DNA of 64,000 nucleotides from assembly GCF_000403785.1 (NCBI RefSeq), contig NZ_APHJ01000021.1, forward strand, positions 558,001 through 622,000. The letters run 5' to 3'. This DNA is from Gillisia sp. CAL575 (GTDB lineage: Bacteria > Bacteroidota > Bacteroidia > Flavobacteriales > Flavobacteriaceae). The position numbers were made by a program, and so were the translations under genes. The first letter of the stretch is position 1. Each line of letters starts with the position of its first letter. Shown in pieces: positions 34,880 to 44,620 of the stretch. The notes below the pieces were generated by a model that was not told the DNA's origin, ran no database searches, and saw only the letters and a program-made list of their open reading frames with translations.

Positions 34880-35976
34880 ATTACCTCGAATAATTTTCCG
34901 GGAAGCGGGCGAATAGCCCCTTTTAATTCCATTTCTAACAAAATGCCCGCTGCCTTATAAGTGGGCATCTTGCAATTTAAAGCAATTGTATCTAGTTGTT
35001 GCTTTCCTGCGTCTTGTAAAAAATCATAGATCAATTGTTCTTGGGTTTCCAACTCTATAAATAACTGCTTTTGTACAGAAGCTGTTTTATTTTGATCTGC
35101 CCAATTTAAGATATAAACAAGATCTGCCGCTGAAGTTAACACATGGGCATTCTGAGATTTAATTAAATTGAGACATCCAGAGCTTTGCGAGTCAGTTGGT
35201 CTCCCAGGAACTGCAAAAACCTCCCTGTCATAAGAATTAGCGATATCTGCAGTAACCAAAGAACCACCCTTATTAGCACTTTCTATAACTACTGTTGCCT
35301 CACTTAATCCCGCAATAATTCTATTTCTCTTTAAAAAATTATTCCTATCAAAATTATCTGAGCTCCAAAAATCAGTATAAAAACCGCCATTTTCTTCTAA
35401 AGATGCACAATACTTAGCATGTGACTTTGGGTATATTTGATTGAAACCATGGGCTAAACAACCTATAGTTTGAAGTCCATTTCTTAAAGCAGCTTTGTGA
35501 GCGGTAATATCTACGCCATAAGCAAATCCAGAAATTATCACTGGCTCTAGTATTGCAAGTTCTTCAATAAGTTTTTCACAAAAAATAGCTCCGGCAGAAG
35601 TAATCTTTCTAGTACCAACGATACTAAGTATTTTCTTTTTATGAAGATTAATATTTCCTTTTGAAAATAAAAGAATTGGTCCATCATTACAATGCTTCAG
35701 TTTTTCAGGATAATCCAGATCTTTATAGTAATGAGTGTTTATACCGTTTCTATGGATAAATTTCAATTCAGATTCTGCTAATCTAAATCTCTCCGCATCA
35801 AATAAACCTTGTAGCTTGATTTTTCCAATTCCTTCGATCTTCAATAAACTTTCTTTCTTGGTGTCAAAAATCGCTTCCGCAGAACCAAAATGTCTGATCA
35901 ATTTTTTAGCTGTACTGTCTCCTAAATTTGGAGCGTTTTGTAAGGCTAAGATTGAAAGTAATTCAGAATCAGTCAT
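34876..35976 (-). CDS. dprA: DNA processing protein DprA
   Basis: 366 residues. Loads RecA on incoming single-stranded DNA during transformation. An N-terminal helix-hairpin-helix segment (LSILALQNAPNLGDSTAKKL, then IEGIGKIK), a Rossmann domain (SIVGTRKITSAG, SGFAYGVDITAHKAAL, AVPGRPTD) and a C-terminal winged-helix-like segment are visible. It suggests the ability to take up DNA, though no other competence genes are here. Confidence 0.93.
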   Translation of the reverse strand: MTDSELLSILALQNAPNLGDSTAKKLIRHFGSAEAIFDTKKESLLKIEGIGKIKLQGLFDAERFRLAESELKFIHRNGINTHYYKDLDYPEKLKHCNDGPILLFSKGNINLHKKKILSIVGTRKITSAGAIFCEKLIEELAILEPVIISGFAYGVDITAHKAALRNGLQTIGCLAHGFNQIYPKSHAKYCASLEENGGFYTDFWSSDNFDRNNFLKRNRIIAGLSEATVVIESANKGGSLVTADIANSYDREVFAVPGRPTDSQSSGCLNLIKSQNAHVLTSAADLVYILNWADQNKTASVQKQLFIELETQEQLIYDFLQDAGKQQLDTIALNCKMPTYKAAGILLEMELKGAIRPLPGKLFEVI

Positions 35977-36139
35977 AAACAGAATATTTCCCTAATTTAT
36001 CTTTTATTATATTTAAAATAATATTACGTTTTTTAACTGATAAACAATTGTTTCCGAAGAGGTTATCTCGATAAATATTCATTAAAAAGATTTGTTAATA
36101 AGATATCTTTGGCTATTTTTAGAGTATCACATAAATCCT

Positions 36140-36147
36140 TATTTTTG
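36140..36147 (+). promoter_or_regulatory. -7 box of the HU-SPOR gene (TATTTTTG)
   Basis: TATTTTTG, a full match, 5 nt before the ATG at 36153, implying a short leader. A TTTG at 36108-36111 is 28 nt upstream, longer than normal spacing. Confidence 0.5.
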
Positions 36148-36152
36148 TTTTG

Positions 36153-37085
36153 ATGACTATAGCTACTTACATTTCCGATTTACTTTACAGATACGAGTGC
36201 GTAATTTTGCCTGGATTCGGTGCCTTTTTATCTCAAAAGGTTTCAGCTGAATTCGATGAAAAGCAGCAAAATTTCTATCCTCCAAAAAAGCAACTTTCTT
36301 TTAACTCTCAATTAAAGAAAAATGATGGCTTATTGGCCAATTATATTGCCGAAGTAGAAAGCTTAGGATATAAGAAGGCTGTCTATAAAATTGAAGAATA
36401 TGTACAGCAGCTTCAATTACAACTAGAAAAAGACAAAAATTTTACGATAAAAAATATAGGAACTTTTGATGTCTCTATTGAAGGAAAACTACAATTTGAG
36501 CCGTTAACTGCTACTAACTTTTTAGCAGATTCTTTTGGATTATCTTCCATACCGGCGCTTTCTGTATCTAGAGAAGAGCTTAAAAAACAGGTTGAAGACT
36601 TAGAGGAAAAAGCACCAATTTTATTTACTCCCGAGAGAAGAAGTAAAACTCCTTATTTAAAATATGCCGCTATTGGAATATTAGCATTAGGACTAAGCGG
36701 ATTTACAGGATTGAAATTATATAGCAATCAGGTGAGCAATCACAATATTGCAGAGCAACAAGCTGCAGAATCTCAACTTCAGCAAAAAATACAGCAAGCT
36801 ACATTTGTTATAGATAATCCATTACCGGAAATCACTTTTACAGTTACCAATCAAAGTGGAAATTACCATATAGTTGCTGGAGCTTTCCGGGTAGAAGAAA
36901 ATGCGCATCAAAAAGTAACAGAATTACGTGCAGAAGGCCACAAGGCTAGATACATTGGGGAGAACAAATATGGTTTGCATCAAGTAGTTTATAGCAGTTA
37001 CCTTACAAGAAGAGATGCTATAAATGCACTTTATAAAGTTCAAAGAACCAATTCAGGTTCTTGGTTGCTTGTTGAAGAACTTTAA
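36153..37085 (+). CDS. HU-CCDC81-type and SPOR domain membrane protein
   Basis: 310 residues from ATG 36153. The N-terminal 60 and the following 70 residues match the paired HU-CCDC81-like domains (YISDLLYRYECVILPGFGAF; FTIKNIGTFDVSIEGKLQFE). A transmembrane helix (about 172-190, YAAIGILALGLSGFTGL) leads to a C-terminal SPOR domain (about 237-310, YHIVAGAFRVEENAHQKVTE). SPOR domains bind denuded septal peptidoglycan. The layout puts HU-like modules in the cytoplasm and SPOR in the periplasm. Confidence 0.85.
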   Translation: MTIATYISDLLYRYECVILPGFGAFLSQKVSAEFDEKQQNFYPPKKQLSFNSQLKKNDGLLANYIAEVESLGYKKAVYKIEEYVQQLQLQLEKDKNFTIKNIGTFDVSIEGKLQFEPLTATNFLADSFGLSSIPALSVSREELKKQVEDLEEKAPILFTPERRSKTPYLKYAAIGILALGLSGFTGLKLYSNQVSNHNIAEQQAAESQLQQKIQQATFVIDNPLPEITFTVTNQSGNYHIVAGAFRVEENAHQKVTELRAEGHKARYIGENKYGLHQVVYSSYLTRRDAINALYKVQRTNSGSWLLVEEL

Positions 37086-37097
37086 GAATCTATTAAC

Positions 37098-37128
37098 TTG
37101 TTTAGACTAGATTAGGGCAGTACCTTTG
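37098..37128 (+). promoter_or_regulatory. Thioesterase gene promoter (TTG-N20-TACCTTTG)
   Basis: TTG at 37098-37100 and TACCTTTG at 37121-37128 with a 20-nt spacer, an exact consensus match. It places the mRNA start near 37134 and supports the ATG at 37145 rather than the in-frame TTG at 37136. Confidence 0.78.
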
Positions 37129-37144
37129 CCCAAAATTGGCGCAA

Positions 37145-37654
37145 ATGCAAGCAAAGAACCCGAAAGATTCCAGAACTATTCTTACAGACTTGGTACTTCC
37201 AAGTGAAACCAACCCATTAAATAACCTTTTTGGAGGGGAACTTTTGGCACGGATGGATAGAGCTGCAAGTATTGCTGCCCGTAGACATAGCCGCAGAATT
37301 GTAGTTACTGCATCTGTGAACAATGTTGCTTTTAATAAAGCAATTCCGCTAGGAAGTGTTGTAACCGTAGAAGCTGCTGTTTCCAGAGCTTTTAAAAGTT
37401 CTATGGAGATTTTTATAGATGTTTGGGTGGAAGATCGTGAGAGCGGAAAACGCTCCAGAGCAAATGAAGCAATTTATACTTTTGTAGCGGTAGATGAAAC
37501 CGGAACTCCTGTTCATGTACCTGAATTAACTCCCGAAACTGAGCTTGAAACAGAACGATATGAAGCTGCTTTGCGTAGAAAGCAATTAAGTCTGGTTCTA
37601 GCTGGTAAAATGAAACCTAAAGATGCTACAGAGCTCAAAGCCTTGTTTGAGTAA
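37145..37654 (+). CDS. Acyl-CoA thioesterase (hotdog fold)
   Basis: 169 residues from the ATG at 37145 (MQAKNPKDSRTILTDLVLPS). The NPLNNLFGGELLARMDRAAS motif is the hotdog-fold signature of YciA/BFIT-type acyl-CoA hydrolases, which release free fatty acids from CoA in the cytoplasm. Stand-alone gene; a weak hairpin follows 15 bp after its stop. Confidence 0.9.
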   Translation: MQAKNPKDSRTILTDLVLPSETNPLNNLFGGELLARMDRAASIAARRHSRRIVVTASVNNVAFNKAIPLGSVVTVEAAVSRAFKSSMEIFIDVWVEDRESGKRSRANEAIYTFVAVDETGTPVHVPELTPETELETERYEAALRRKQLSLVLAGKMKPKDATELKALFE

Positions 37655-38060
37655 GATGCTTTAAGTTTATTTCAGCTTCTTGTGCGCTGAAAGAATTTTC
37701 GAAATTTTTCTGGTCTTCTAGATATAGCTTAATTTCAATAAATTTTATATTGATTTAGTGCGTAGCGCTCTGGTTGTGCATTAACAAAATGAATTTGTTT
37801 TTCTTTTCTAAAATCTCTACTTCACTTATTTTAATAAGAGAAATAATTTCTTAATTAAGAATTTATTTAGCCCTACTCTCCTGCAATTCGATTTTCAAGC
37901 CTACAACTTTAGATAGCCGAACAGGCATAAAACATAGATATAAATAGAAAATAGCGCTAATGTTTATTCTCTAATTCCAGACAGTCAATATAGAAGATCA
38001 TAATCCACGCTTCTGGAACTAGCAGTTTTTTAACATATTTGGCATTAGAAATCTGTGTAA
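37655..38060. other. 406-bp gap without a gene
   Basis: Between the convergent thioesterase and EnvC-like genes. The only structure I see is a 7-bp stem (TTTCAGC/GCTGAAA, 37670-37676 and 37686-37692) followed by AT-rich sequence, possibly a weak terminator. No reading frame of note and no RNA gene is recognised. The sequence is very AT-rich and looks like decayed DNA. Confidence 0.6.
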
Positions 38061-39284
38061 TTACATTTTCCCAATCCAAACTTCAGGATCCATTTTATCT
38101 GTGTTCTTATATATTAGAAAATGCAATGTGGTTTTACCTGAGCTTGAGCTTGTAGCAACTTCTCCAATATCTTGTTTTAAAGAAACTACGTCTCCTTTGG
38201 TAACATAAACATTAGATAAGTTGTTATAGATTGTAATATAATCTCCATGACGAACCATAACAGCTTTATTTGCGCCTTTTACAGCTTGAACCTCACTCAC
38301 TGTTCCTCCAAAAATTGCACGTGCCTTAGCGCCCTTATCTGTGTCTATTCGCACACCATTACTTTCTATAGTGGTAGATTTTACAATTGGGTGTTGCTGT
38401 GTTCCAAATCTCATGCTTATAACACCAGATCGTACAGGCCAAGGCAGTTTTCCCTTATTATTAGCAAAATTAGCGGCTAATGCTTTAGCCTCTGGAGTAA
38501 GCTCGAAAACATCACGAGAACTAGAACCACTTTCTTTATTCGCTTTTGCAATAGAAGCTCGAATAATCTCATCTATTTGCCTATCTATAGCGTTTATTTC
38601 TTGCTGCTTTTTCTTTATTTGAGCAGCAAAAACACCTTCTTTACTACGAATACTTTTAATGAGTACTTGTTGAGATTTTCTATTTTGTTCCAATTGCGCT
38701 CTAGTAGTTCTATTCTCTATTACTAGTTTTTCTTTCACTTTCTTTTGATCTAGTAAATTTGCATTAAGCACCTGTAATTCTTCAGATTTTAATTTTATCT
38801 CATCTCCTTGTTTCCTCCTATAATTAGCATACTGCTTCATATATTGCAATCTCTTGTAGGCTTGCAGAAAATTCTGTGAAGATAGGAGAAACATGATCCT
38901 ACTCTGCTGAGATTTACTTTTGTAAGATTTCTGGATCATTTTACCATAATCCTCTTTTAAACTCTCCAGTTCCTTTCGAAGTGTCTGAATTTTACTGGTA
39001 TTAGAACTTATATCTCGAGTAAGAATATTGGCTTGCTGATTGGTAACTTTAATCAAATTCTCTGTTGTACGAATTTGTCTATCCAGATCTTCAACTTCTG
39101 TAAGTACAGATTTTTCCTGCTTCTTATTGGAAGATCGTAAACTATTTATTTTTTGAATCTCCTCACGAAGTTCTATTCTACGCTCTTCTAAATTCTCACG
39201 AGTATCCTGAGAATAAATCTTGGCACATCCAATTAATAGAAATGCAGTTATAAAAATATGCTTGGAGTAGGTATGTAATTTCAT
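38061..39284 (-). CDS. EnvC-like murein hydrolase activator (M23/LytM domain)
   Basis: 407 residues: signal peptide (ends near IGCAKIYSQ), long coiled coils (about 25-265) and a C-terminal LytM domain (about 285-407, WPVRSGVISMRFGTQQHPIV). Catalytic histidines are missing: the HxGxD position reads NGVRID, and the second-site HLS reads NNLS. It should therefore be an activator of amidases in cell division, as for EnvC, and not an enzyme. It overlaps the DUF4292 gene by one base. Confidence 0.88.
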   Translation of the reverse strand: MKLHTYSKHIFITAFLLIGCAKIYSQDTRENLEERRIELREEIQKINSLRSSNKKQEKSVLTEVEDLDRQIRTTENLIKVTNQQANILTRDISSNTSKIQTLRKELESLKEDYGKMIQKSYKSKSQQSRIMFLLSSQNFLQAYKRLQYMKQYANYRRKQGDEIKLKSEELQVLNANLLDQKKVKEKLVIENRTTRAQLEQNRKSQQVLIKSIRSKEGVFAAQIKKKQQEINAIDRQIDEIIRASIAKANKESGSSSRDVFELTPEAKALAANFANNKGKLPWPVRSGVISMRFGTQQHPIVKSTTIESNGVRIDTDKGAKARAIFGGTVSEVQAVKGANKAVMVRHGDYITIYNNLSNVYVTKGDVVSLKQDIGEVATSSSSGKTTLHFLIYKNTDKMDPEVWIGKM

Positions 39285-40051
39285 TATTCTATCTGAATTT
39301 CATCGTAACCGGAGGGGATCTCAAAAGGAAAGCTAACAGATTCATTAAACGTAACAGATCTATACGCAATATCTATCTGGGTGCCTTTACCATCACTATT
39401 GGCAACAATTTTAATTTCTTCAGGAAAATTCTGATTATTGATTTTTTGATACTTTAGATAGGTAACTGTTACATTTCTGTTTTCCTTTACCTGAGCTAAT
39501 TGTTGTGCAAGTGCATTATAGTTTTTCGCATCTAATAAGAATAGCTTTTTCACCAATTCTAAAGAATTAGATGGGACTAATTGATATCCTTGGGTAGATT
39601 CTGTTAACACATATTTATCTTCTCTAAGGTCATAGATCGCTTGTCCTATTAATAAGTTCTGAAGTTTTTGGAAATCCAATGGCGTTCCCAACCACTTACT
39701 AACTAAACTATAATCTCCATCAAAATATGTTTTTCCTATTTTCTCGTAGTAACTCACTCTATCCTGAGTAATTAGAACCTTTGCCAAAGGAATCCCTAAT
39801 AATTGTGCACTCATCCAGATCGCACTGTCTTTTTGCATCCTAAAACTTACTGTAACAGATTGTGAACGATCATCATCCTGGTAATGTAATCTTAGCCTAC
39901 TATTTAAGGTTTTGAAATTTGGTTCGCTACTATAATGCATAGCTACAACCTTTTTAACTGCAGCATCCTCTATAACCAATGCTTTCTTCTTACTTCCACA
40001 TCCAATTAATAAAAGGGAAACAAGCGCTAGAGTGAATATATTCTTGATCAT
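39284..40051 (-). CDS. DUF4292 lipoprotein (LolA-like fold)
   Basis: 255 residues with lipobox LIGC (residues 15-18, MIKNIFTLALVSLLLIGC). The body matches DUF4292 (KTLNSRLRLHYQDDD, WMSAQLLGIPLAKVLIT, KIGKTYFDGDY), a family related in fold to LolA-type lipoprotein carriers and anchored in the envelope. It stands between TPR and EnvC-like genes with one-base spacing, the standard Bacteroidota arrangement. Confidence 0.88.
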   Translation of the reverse strand: MIKNIFTLALVSLLLIGCGSKKKALVIEDAAVKKVVAMHYSSEPNFKTLNSRLRLHYQDDDRSQSVTVSFRMQKDSAIWMSAQLLGIPLAKVLITQDRVSYYEKIGKTYFDGDYSLVSKWLGTPLDFQKLQNLLIGQAIYDLREDKYVLTESTQGYQLVPSNSLELVKKLFLLDAKNYNALAQQLAQVKENRNVTVTYLKYQKINNQNFPEEIKIVANSDGKGTQIDIAYRSVTFNESVSFPFEIPSGYDEIQIE

Positions 40052-41422
40052 TTAATTTTCTGTTTTTTTAATTGAATTGGCCTTCTCTTTAAACTCAGAG
40101 GCTTTAGATGAATTTCCTAATCCCAAATACGCAACTGATAATTGCCCATAAAAATCACGTTCCATATCCTTGTCATCTATTAAATAATCCAGGCCAAATG
40201 TAAGTATTTCTTGTGCTTCGTTGTACTTCTTTAAATTATTTAAAGTTGCTCCTTTAATAAGGTATAATAAGGTTTGTGCAGGAAATACCTCCAACCCAGA
40301 ACTACTTAATTGCAGAGCCTCTTCAAATTTTGATAAATCCAGCTGTAGTAATAATGTATTTCTAAGCAGCTCATAATTATCAAGGTTATCTACAATTCCC
40401 ATTTCAAAAAAAGCAAGTGCCTGCACTTTTTCGTTTTTCTTCAGAAAGTAATCTCCGAACTTCTGAAAGATTTCAGGAGTATTCTCTTTTTCTGAAAATA
40501 AAGCAGCGACTTGTTTTAACTCATCTTCATATTCCGGATTTTCATTTACAAACAATAAAAAATCATTTAAAACTTTAAACTTTGAAGCAGCATCAATTTC
40601 TTCAGATTGCAATACTAATCTCATAGAACTTAACGCATCTTCAGTTCTATTCTTATTCAAATAAAACTTATAGAGTGCTAGATGTACCACTTTTGAAGTA
40701 GGAAAGACTTGCTGCATTTTCTGCGCAGCTTCGAAAGCCTCTTTCTCTAATCCTTCATCACTGTACACATAGATAAGATTGAGATAATTCATCTCATTTT
40801 CAGGATTCAACTTTATAGATTCCTGTAAAGTCTTTATTTGTGCCGAAGTATTATTTGTAAGTGCATAAATCTGTTGCCTTAAGCTATTCCTATATTCTGT
40901 AATACCAAGCTCAATATCTAACTGGTTTAATAAAGCGATCAATTTATCGAACTGCTGAAGTTCAAAATACATCTTAGCTAAATCATCGTAATATTTCTCA
41001 TTATAAGAAACTAATTCTTTATTAATCAAAATAGCCGGTTCGTATTGCTTATTCAAATAAAAAGATTCCATTAATGCCTGAAGAATCCACTCTCTATTTG
41101 GTTGTAACCTGTTTGCCTTTTGAAAATTAGCAATAGCTTTATCAAGATCATTAAGAATCTTATAGTTTTTCCCTAATTCAAAAAATACAACAGGATTGTT
41201 AGGCTGTATTTTTTCAGCCTTTTGAAGAGCAACAATTGCTTTTTCATAATTCTCAATTGCCTTTTGCTTTAGTGCTTCAAAAAAATATTCCTGAAATGCA
41301 TCACTTACCTCTCCTAGATCGTCTACCGCAACTTCTTGCATCGGATCTTGGGTTTCCTGAGCACTGAGCTTAGAAGTCCAAAATCCAACCAGAAGGAAAA
41401 AATAGACGAGTAAATGCTTCAT
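40052..41422 (-). CDS. TPR repeat periplasmic protein
   Basis: 456 residues with a signal peptide (MKHLLVYFFLLVGFWTSKLSA) and about ten TPR motifs over the rest (for example KAIENYEKAIVALQKAEKIQ, LDKAIANFQKANRLQPN). The stop directly precedes the DUF4292 start. It probably scaffolds envelope proteins; no specific partner can be named. Confidence 0.85.
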   Translation of the reverse strand: MKHLLVYFFLLVGFWTSKLSAQETQDPMQEVAVDDLGEVSDAFQEYFFEALKQKAIENYEKAIVALQKAEKIQPNNPVVFFELGKNYKILNDLDKAIANFQKANRLQPNREWILQALMESFYLNKQYEPAILINKELVSYNEKYYDDLAKMYFELQQFDKLIALLNQLDIELGITEYRNSLRQQIYALTNNTSAQIKTLQESIKLNPENEMNYLNLIYVYSDEGLEKEAFEAAQKMQQVFPTSKVVHLALYKFYLNKNRTEDALSSMRLVLQSEEIDAASKFKVLNDFLLFVNENPEYEDELKQVAALFSEKENTPEIFQKFGDYFLKKNEKVQALAFFEMGIVDNLDNYELLRNTLLLQLDLSKFEEALQLSSSGLEVFPAQTLLYLIKGATLNNLKKYNEAQEILTFGLDYLIDDKDMERDFYGQLSVAYLGLGNSSKASEFKEKANSIKKTEN

Positions 41423-41440
41423 TAGAATTATTTAATTATA

Positions 41441-42451
41441 CTATTCTAAAACAGAGTAGTCTCCAATACTGATTTGAGTAAAATTCCCATCAAACTTCGC
41501 ATGACTTCCAATCATGGCGTTATCAAGGTTAGCATTCATGATAACAGATTCATTTTGGATAAGGCTATTTTTTATAGTTGAATTTTCAACTTTTGTTCCA
41601 TTTCCAATAGAAACATTTGGACCTATTTTAGCATTGGTAAGCACAACGTTCTCACCGATAAAACACGGTTCGGTGATTTCAGAATTTGTGATCTTCACAG
41701 AATCAGAGATTAATTTATCGCCATCCTGATGCAAGAAATTAAGCATTCTACCATTGGTTTCTACTGTAATTTGCTTATTTCCGCAGTCCATCCATTCGTC
41801 CACCTTTCCAGGAACAAAAACATTTCCATTGGCTTGCATCGCTTTAATACCATCATTTATTTGATATTCACCACCGCGAATAATATTTTGATCTAATACT
41901 TTTTGAAGTTCCCCTTTTAGTACTGCAACATCCTTAAAATAATAGATCCCTATCACTGCAAGATCTGAAACAAATTCTTCAGGCTTTTCTACTAATTCGG
42001 TGATCTCGTTCTTATCATTCAATTTCACAACTCCGTATGCATTAGGATTTTCTACTTGTTTTACCCATATCACCGCATCTGCATCTTTATTCAGCGTAAA
42101 ATCTGCTTTGAATAAAGTATCTGCATAAGCAACTACTGCCGGACCAGAAAGTGAATCTTTAGCGCACATTATAGCGTGCCCAGTTCCCAATGGCTTATCT
42201 TGGTAATAGATAGTGCCTTTTGCACCCAAACTCTCTGCAATCGCTTTTAAATCGGTTTCCACCTTTTCGCCAAAATCCCGTCCAATTATAAAAGCTATTT
42301 CATCTATCTTTTCATCCAAAACTTTAGCTATATCTTCAACTAGTCTGTGTACGATTGGTTTTCCAGCAATAGGAATTAATGGTTTAGGTACAGTTAAAGT
42401 GTGAGGTCTTAATCTTGAGCCACGACCGGCCATTGGTACTATTATCTTCAT
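41441..42451 (-). CDS. Sugar-1-phosphate nucleotidyltransferase
   Basis: 336 residues. N-terminal nucleotidyltransferase domain with the signature MAGRGSRLRPHTLTVPKPLI (about 7-26) and a left-handed beta-helix of hexapeptide repeats at the C-terminus (about 255-335). It activates a sugar phosphate with an NTP for surface polysaccharide synthesis; whether dTTP or UTP is used cannot be told. A REP-like repeat separates it from dut. Confidence 0.92.
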   Translation of the reverse strand: MKIIVPMAGRGSRLRPHTLTVPKPLIPIAGKPIVHRLVEDIAKVLDEKIDEIAFIIGRDFGEKVETDLKAIAESLGAKGTIYYQDKPLGTGHAIMCAKDSLSGPAVVAYADTLFKADFTLNKDADAVIWVKQVENPNAYGVVKLNDKNEITELVEKPEEFVSDLAVIGIYYFKDVAVLKGELQKVLDQNIIRGGEYQINDGIKAMQANGNVFVPGKVDEWMDCGNKQITVETNGRMLNFLHQDGDKLISDSVKITNSEITEPCFIGENVVLTNAKIGPNVSIGNGTKVENSTIKNSLIQNESVIMNANLDNAMIGSHAKFDGNFTQISIGDYSVLE

Positions 42452-42483
42452 TTTATATTTTTAATTCTAAATTATAGTTTTGT

Positions 42484-42551
42484 CTGTTCGAGCGCAGTCG
42501 AGAACTTTTTAGCGTAAAATGGAGGTTTCGTCTCCGCTCAACCTGACCTCC
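42484..42551. repeat. REP-like palindromic repeats
   Basis: GTTCGAGCGCAGTCGAGAAC (42485-42504) is a palindrome with the core I know as a dispersed repeat in Bacteroidota. It is followed at 42521-42551 by GGAGGT...ACCTCC arms containing TCTCCGCTCAACCTGACC, a related unit. Both lie in the 128-bp gap between the nucleotidyltransferase and dut genes. Confidence 0.65.
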
Positions 42552-42579
42552 TTACTCCAATATTATTTTGATATGAATC

Positions 42580-43014
42580 TTATTTATTTCCAGTACTTCC
42601 AAAGCCTCCGGCTCCTCTACTAGTATCTTCTAAAACTTCTACTTGCTCCCAGGCGATCTGCTCATGCTTAGCAATGATCATTTGTGCTACTCGCTCGCCA
42701 TTTTCAATAACAAAATCTTCATTGGAAAGGTTTACAAGAATTACGCCTATTTCCCCGCGGTAATCGGCATCTATAGTTCCTGGAGAATTTAATACTGTAA
42801 TTCCTTTTTTAGCTGCTAGGCCACTTCTAGGTCTTACCTGAGCTTCAAAGCCTAAGGGCAATTCCATGAAAAGTCCAGTTTTAACAATAGCTCTCTCCAA
42901 AGGTTTTAACGTGATAGGTTCCAAAATATTGGCTCTTATGTCCATCCCTGCAGAGAAGGCAGTTTCATAATTTGGTAAGTCGTGCGCCGACTTATTTATA
43001 ATTTTCACTTTCAT
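42580..43014 (-). CDS. dut: dUTP diphosphatase
   Basis: 144 residues from the ATG at 43014, which overlaps the flippase stop by four bases (ATGA). All five motifs are present: [34 protein letters not shown] and the C-terminal [10 protein letters not shown]. It hydrolyses dUTP to dUMP, protecting DNA and feeding dTMP synthesis. A longer in-frame reading overlaps the flippase gene and is not the start. Confidence 0.96.
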   Translation of the reverse strand: MKVKIINKSAHDLPNYETAFSAGMDIRANILEPITLKPLERAIVKTGLFMELPLGFEAQVRPRSGLAAKKGITVLNSPGTIDADYRGEIGVILVNLSNEDFVIENGERVAQMIIAKHEQIAWEQVEVLEDTSRGAGGFGSTGNK

Positions 43015-44471
43015 CTTCTTAATATTATTTTTTTTAATGCTTTTTCTTCTTGGGTATATATCAAAATTATAAAAGCAAGCCATAACCCAATTCCTACAAT
43101 ATAATTACTTCTAAAAAGATAAAAAGAAATTCCAGAGAATATTACTGAAACCAAAAAGTACAAACTTATTTTTTTAAGGTTATACGGAATTGGATAATAT
43201 TTTTGACCTAAATAATATGAAAGAAACATCATAATCCCATAAGCGGAAACAGTTGCAATGGCAGAAGCCACATAACTCATAGTAGGAATTAAAGCATAGT
43301 TGATGCCAAGAGTAACTACAGCGCCAACTATTGAGATATAAGCTCCCATTTTGGTTCTATCTGTAACTTTATACCAAACGGAAAGATTGTGATAAATTCC
43401 CATACAAAAATTTGCAAGAAGTATAAGAGGGACAATTTTCATGGCTTCCCAATAATCACTGTTTCTAATAACTAGCTCTTTTAGGAGATCTAAAAATATT
43501 ATTACCGTTAATAAAATTATAGATCCAAATGCTACAAAATAGCGAGTAATTAAGGCATAAGTTTCCGGAGCATTTTCATCTGTAGCTTTACTAAAGAAAA
43601 AGGGTTCTACGCCCATTCTAAAGGCAGTGCTAAATAAAGCCATGAAAATTGCTAATTTATAACAAGCTGAATATGCTCCTACCGCTCCTTCAGCAATGTT
43701 ACTTGGCAACAACCAACCTAATAGAATTCTATCAAAAGACTCATTTATAGCAAAGGCAATTCCTGCAAAAAGCACGGGATAAGAATACTTGAGCATTTCT
43801 TTCCACAAAGTTTTACTGAAAGTGTATTTGATCTTAAAATAAAACGGAATAAGTATTATTAAGTTAATGGCGCTTGCTATAAGCATTGAAATAAAAATAT
43901 AGGAAAGCTTAAAGTCTGGTCGATAAATTGAATCTAGAATTCCCGTAGAAGTTTCTGAAGCTATTTCGGGAAGCAGCAATAAAAAGAATACATTCAATCC
44001 TAAATTTACTGCAACGTTCAATATTTTCATGACTGCAAAGCGCATTGGCTGCTGATTTGCTCTTAACCACGCAAATGGAACAATGACCAGAGCATCTAAA
44101 GCAAGTACGATGATGGTATATGAAATATATTCAGCTTTGATACCTGACCAACTTGCTAGTTGATCCTTTAAGGAAAAAGCTAAAACCAGAAATAAAAGTG
44201 AACTTATAATTAAGGAAACCGTGGCAGTAGAAATAACCGACTTTTTATCCTTTTCCTTATTAAAAAATCTAAAAAAGGCGGTTTCCATCCCGTAGGACAG
44301 GATCACATTAAAAAGAATGATCCATGAAAAAATGATGGAAACTTCTCCATATTCCTTTTTTGGAAGTATATCTGTATAAAGTGGAACCAGTATAAAGCTC
44401 AACATTCTGGGCAATACTGTTGCCAGACCGTATATAAAGGTTTGCTGAAAAAGTTTTTTTAATGAACCCAA
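43011..44471 (-). CDS. Polysaccharide flippase (Wzx/MATE-like)
   Basis: 486 residues with about 12-14 transmembrane helices, beginning [20 protein letters not shown]. It probably flips lipid-linked saccharides across the inner membrane. The next genes in the same direction, dut and the nucleotidyltransferase, suggest an operon of surface polysaccharide functions with dut carried along. The gene is preceded by a 149-bp intergenic stretch holding the terminator of the upstream gene. Confidence 0.88.
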   Translation of the reverse strand: MGSLKKLFQQTFIYGLATVLPRMLSFILVPLYTDILPKKEYGEVSIIFSWIILFNVILSYGMETAFFRFFNKEKDKKSVISTATVSLIISSLLFLVLAFSLKDQLASWSGIKAEYISYTIIVLALDALVIVPFAWLRANQQPMRFAVMKILNVAVNLGLNVFFLLLLPEIASETSTGILDSIYRPDFKLSYIFISMLIASAINLIILIPFYFKIKYTFSKTLWKEMLKYSYPVLFAGIAFAINESFDRILLGWLLPSNIAEGAVGAYSACYKLAIFMALFSTAFRMGVEPFFFSKATDENAPETYALITRYFVAFGSIILLTVIIFLDLLKELVIRNSDYWEAMKIVPLILLANFCMGIYHNLSVWYKVTDRTKMGAYISIVGAVVTLGINYALIPTMSYVASAIATVSAYGIMMFLSYYLGQKYYPIPYNLKKISLYFLVSVIFSGISFYLFRSNYIVGIGLWLAFIILIYTQEEKALKKIILRR

Positions 44472-44568
44472 TGAGGTTGTACTAGTTAGAGGGGATAAAT
44501 TTATTCAATTAAGTGATATGGCACAACTAAATCCACACACACTTAATTTTGAATTTAAATTCAATAAA

Positions 44569-44598
44569 AAACGGAGTGAAAAAAGCTTCACTCCGTTT
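44569..44598 (-). terminator. Terminator after the 147-residue lipoprotein gene
   Basis: Arms AAACGGAGTGAA (44569-44580) and TTCACTCCGTTT (44587-44598) with a 6-nt loop. Leftward it is followed by TTTTTT. It lies 22 bp after the stop of the gene at 44621. Confidence 0.9.
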
Positions 44599-44620
44599 CT
44601 AGTGGTTAATAAATATAAGA

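Noticed and set aside
37655-38060. Possible hidden RNA gene in the 406-bp gap
   Set aside because: No tRNA-like or known RNA fold was found by eye; sequence is AT-rich with only one weak stem.
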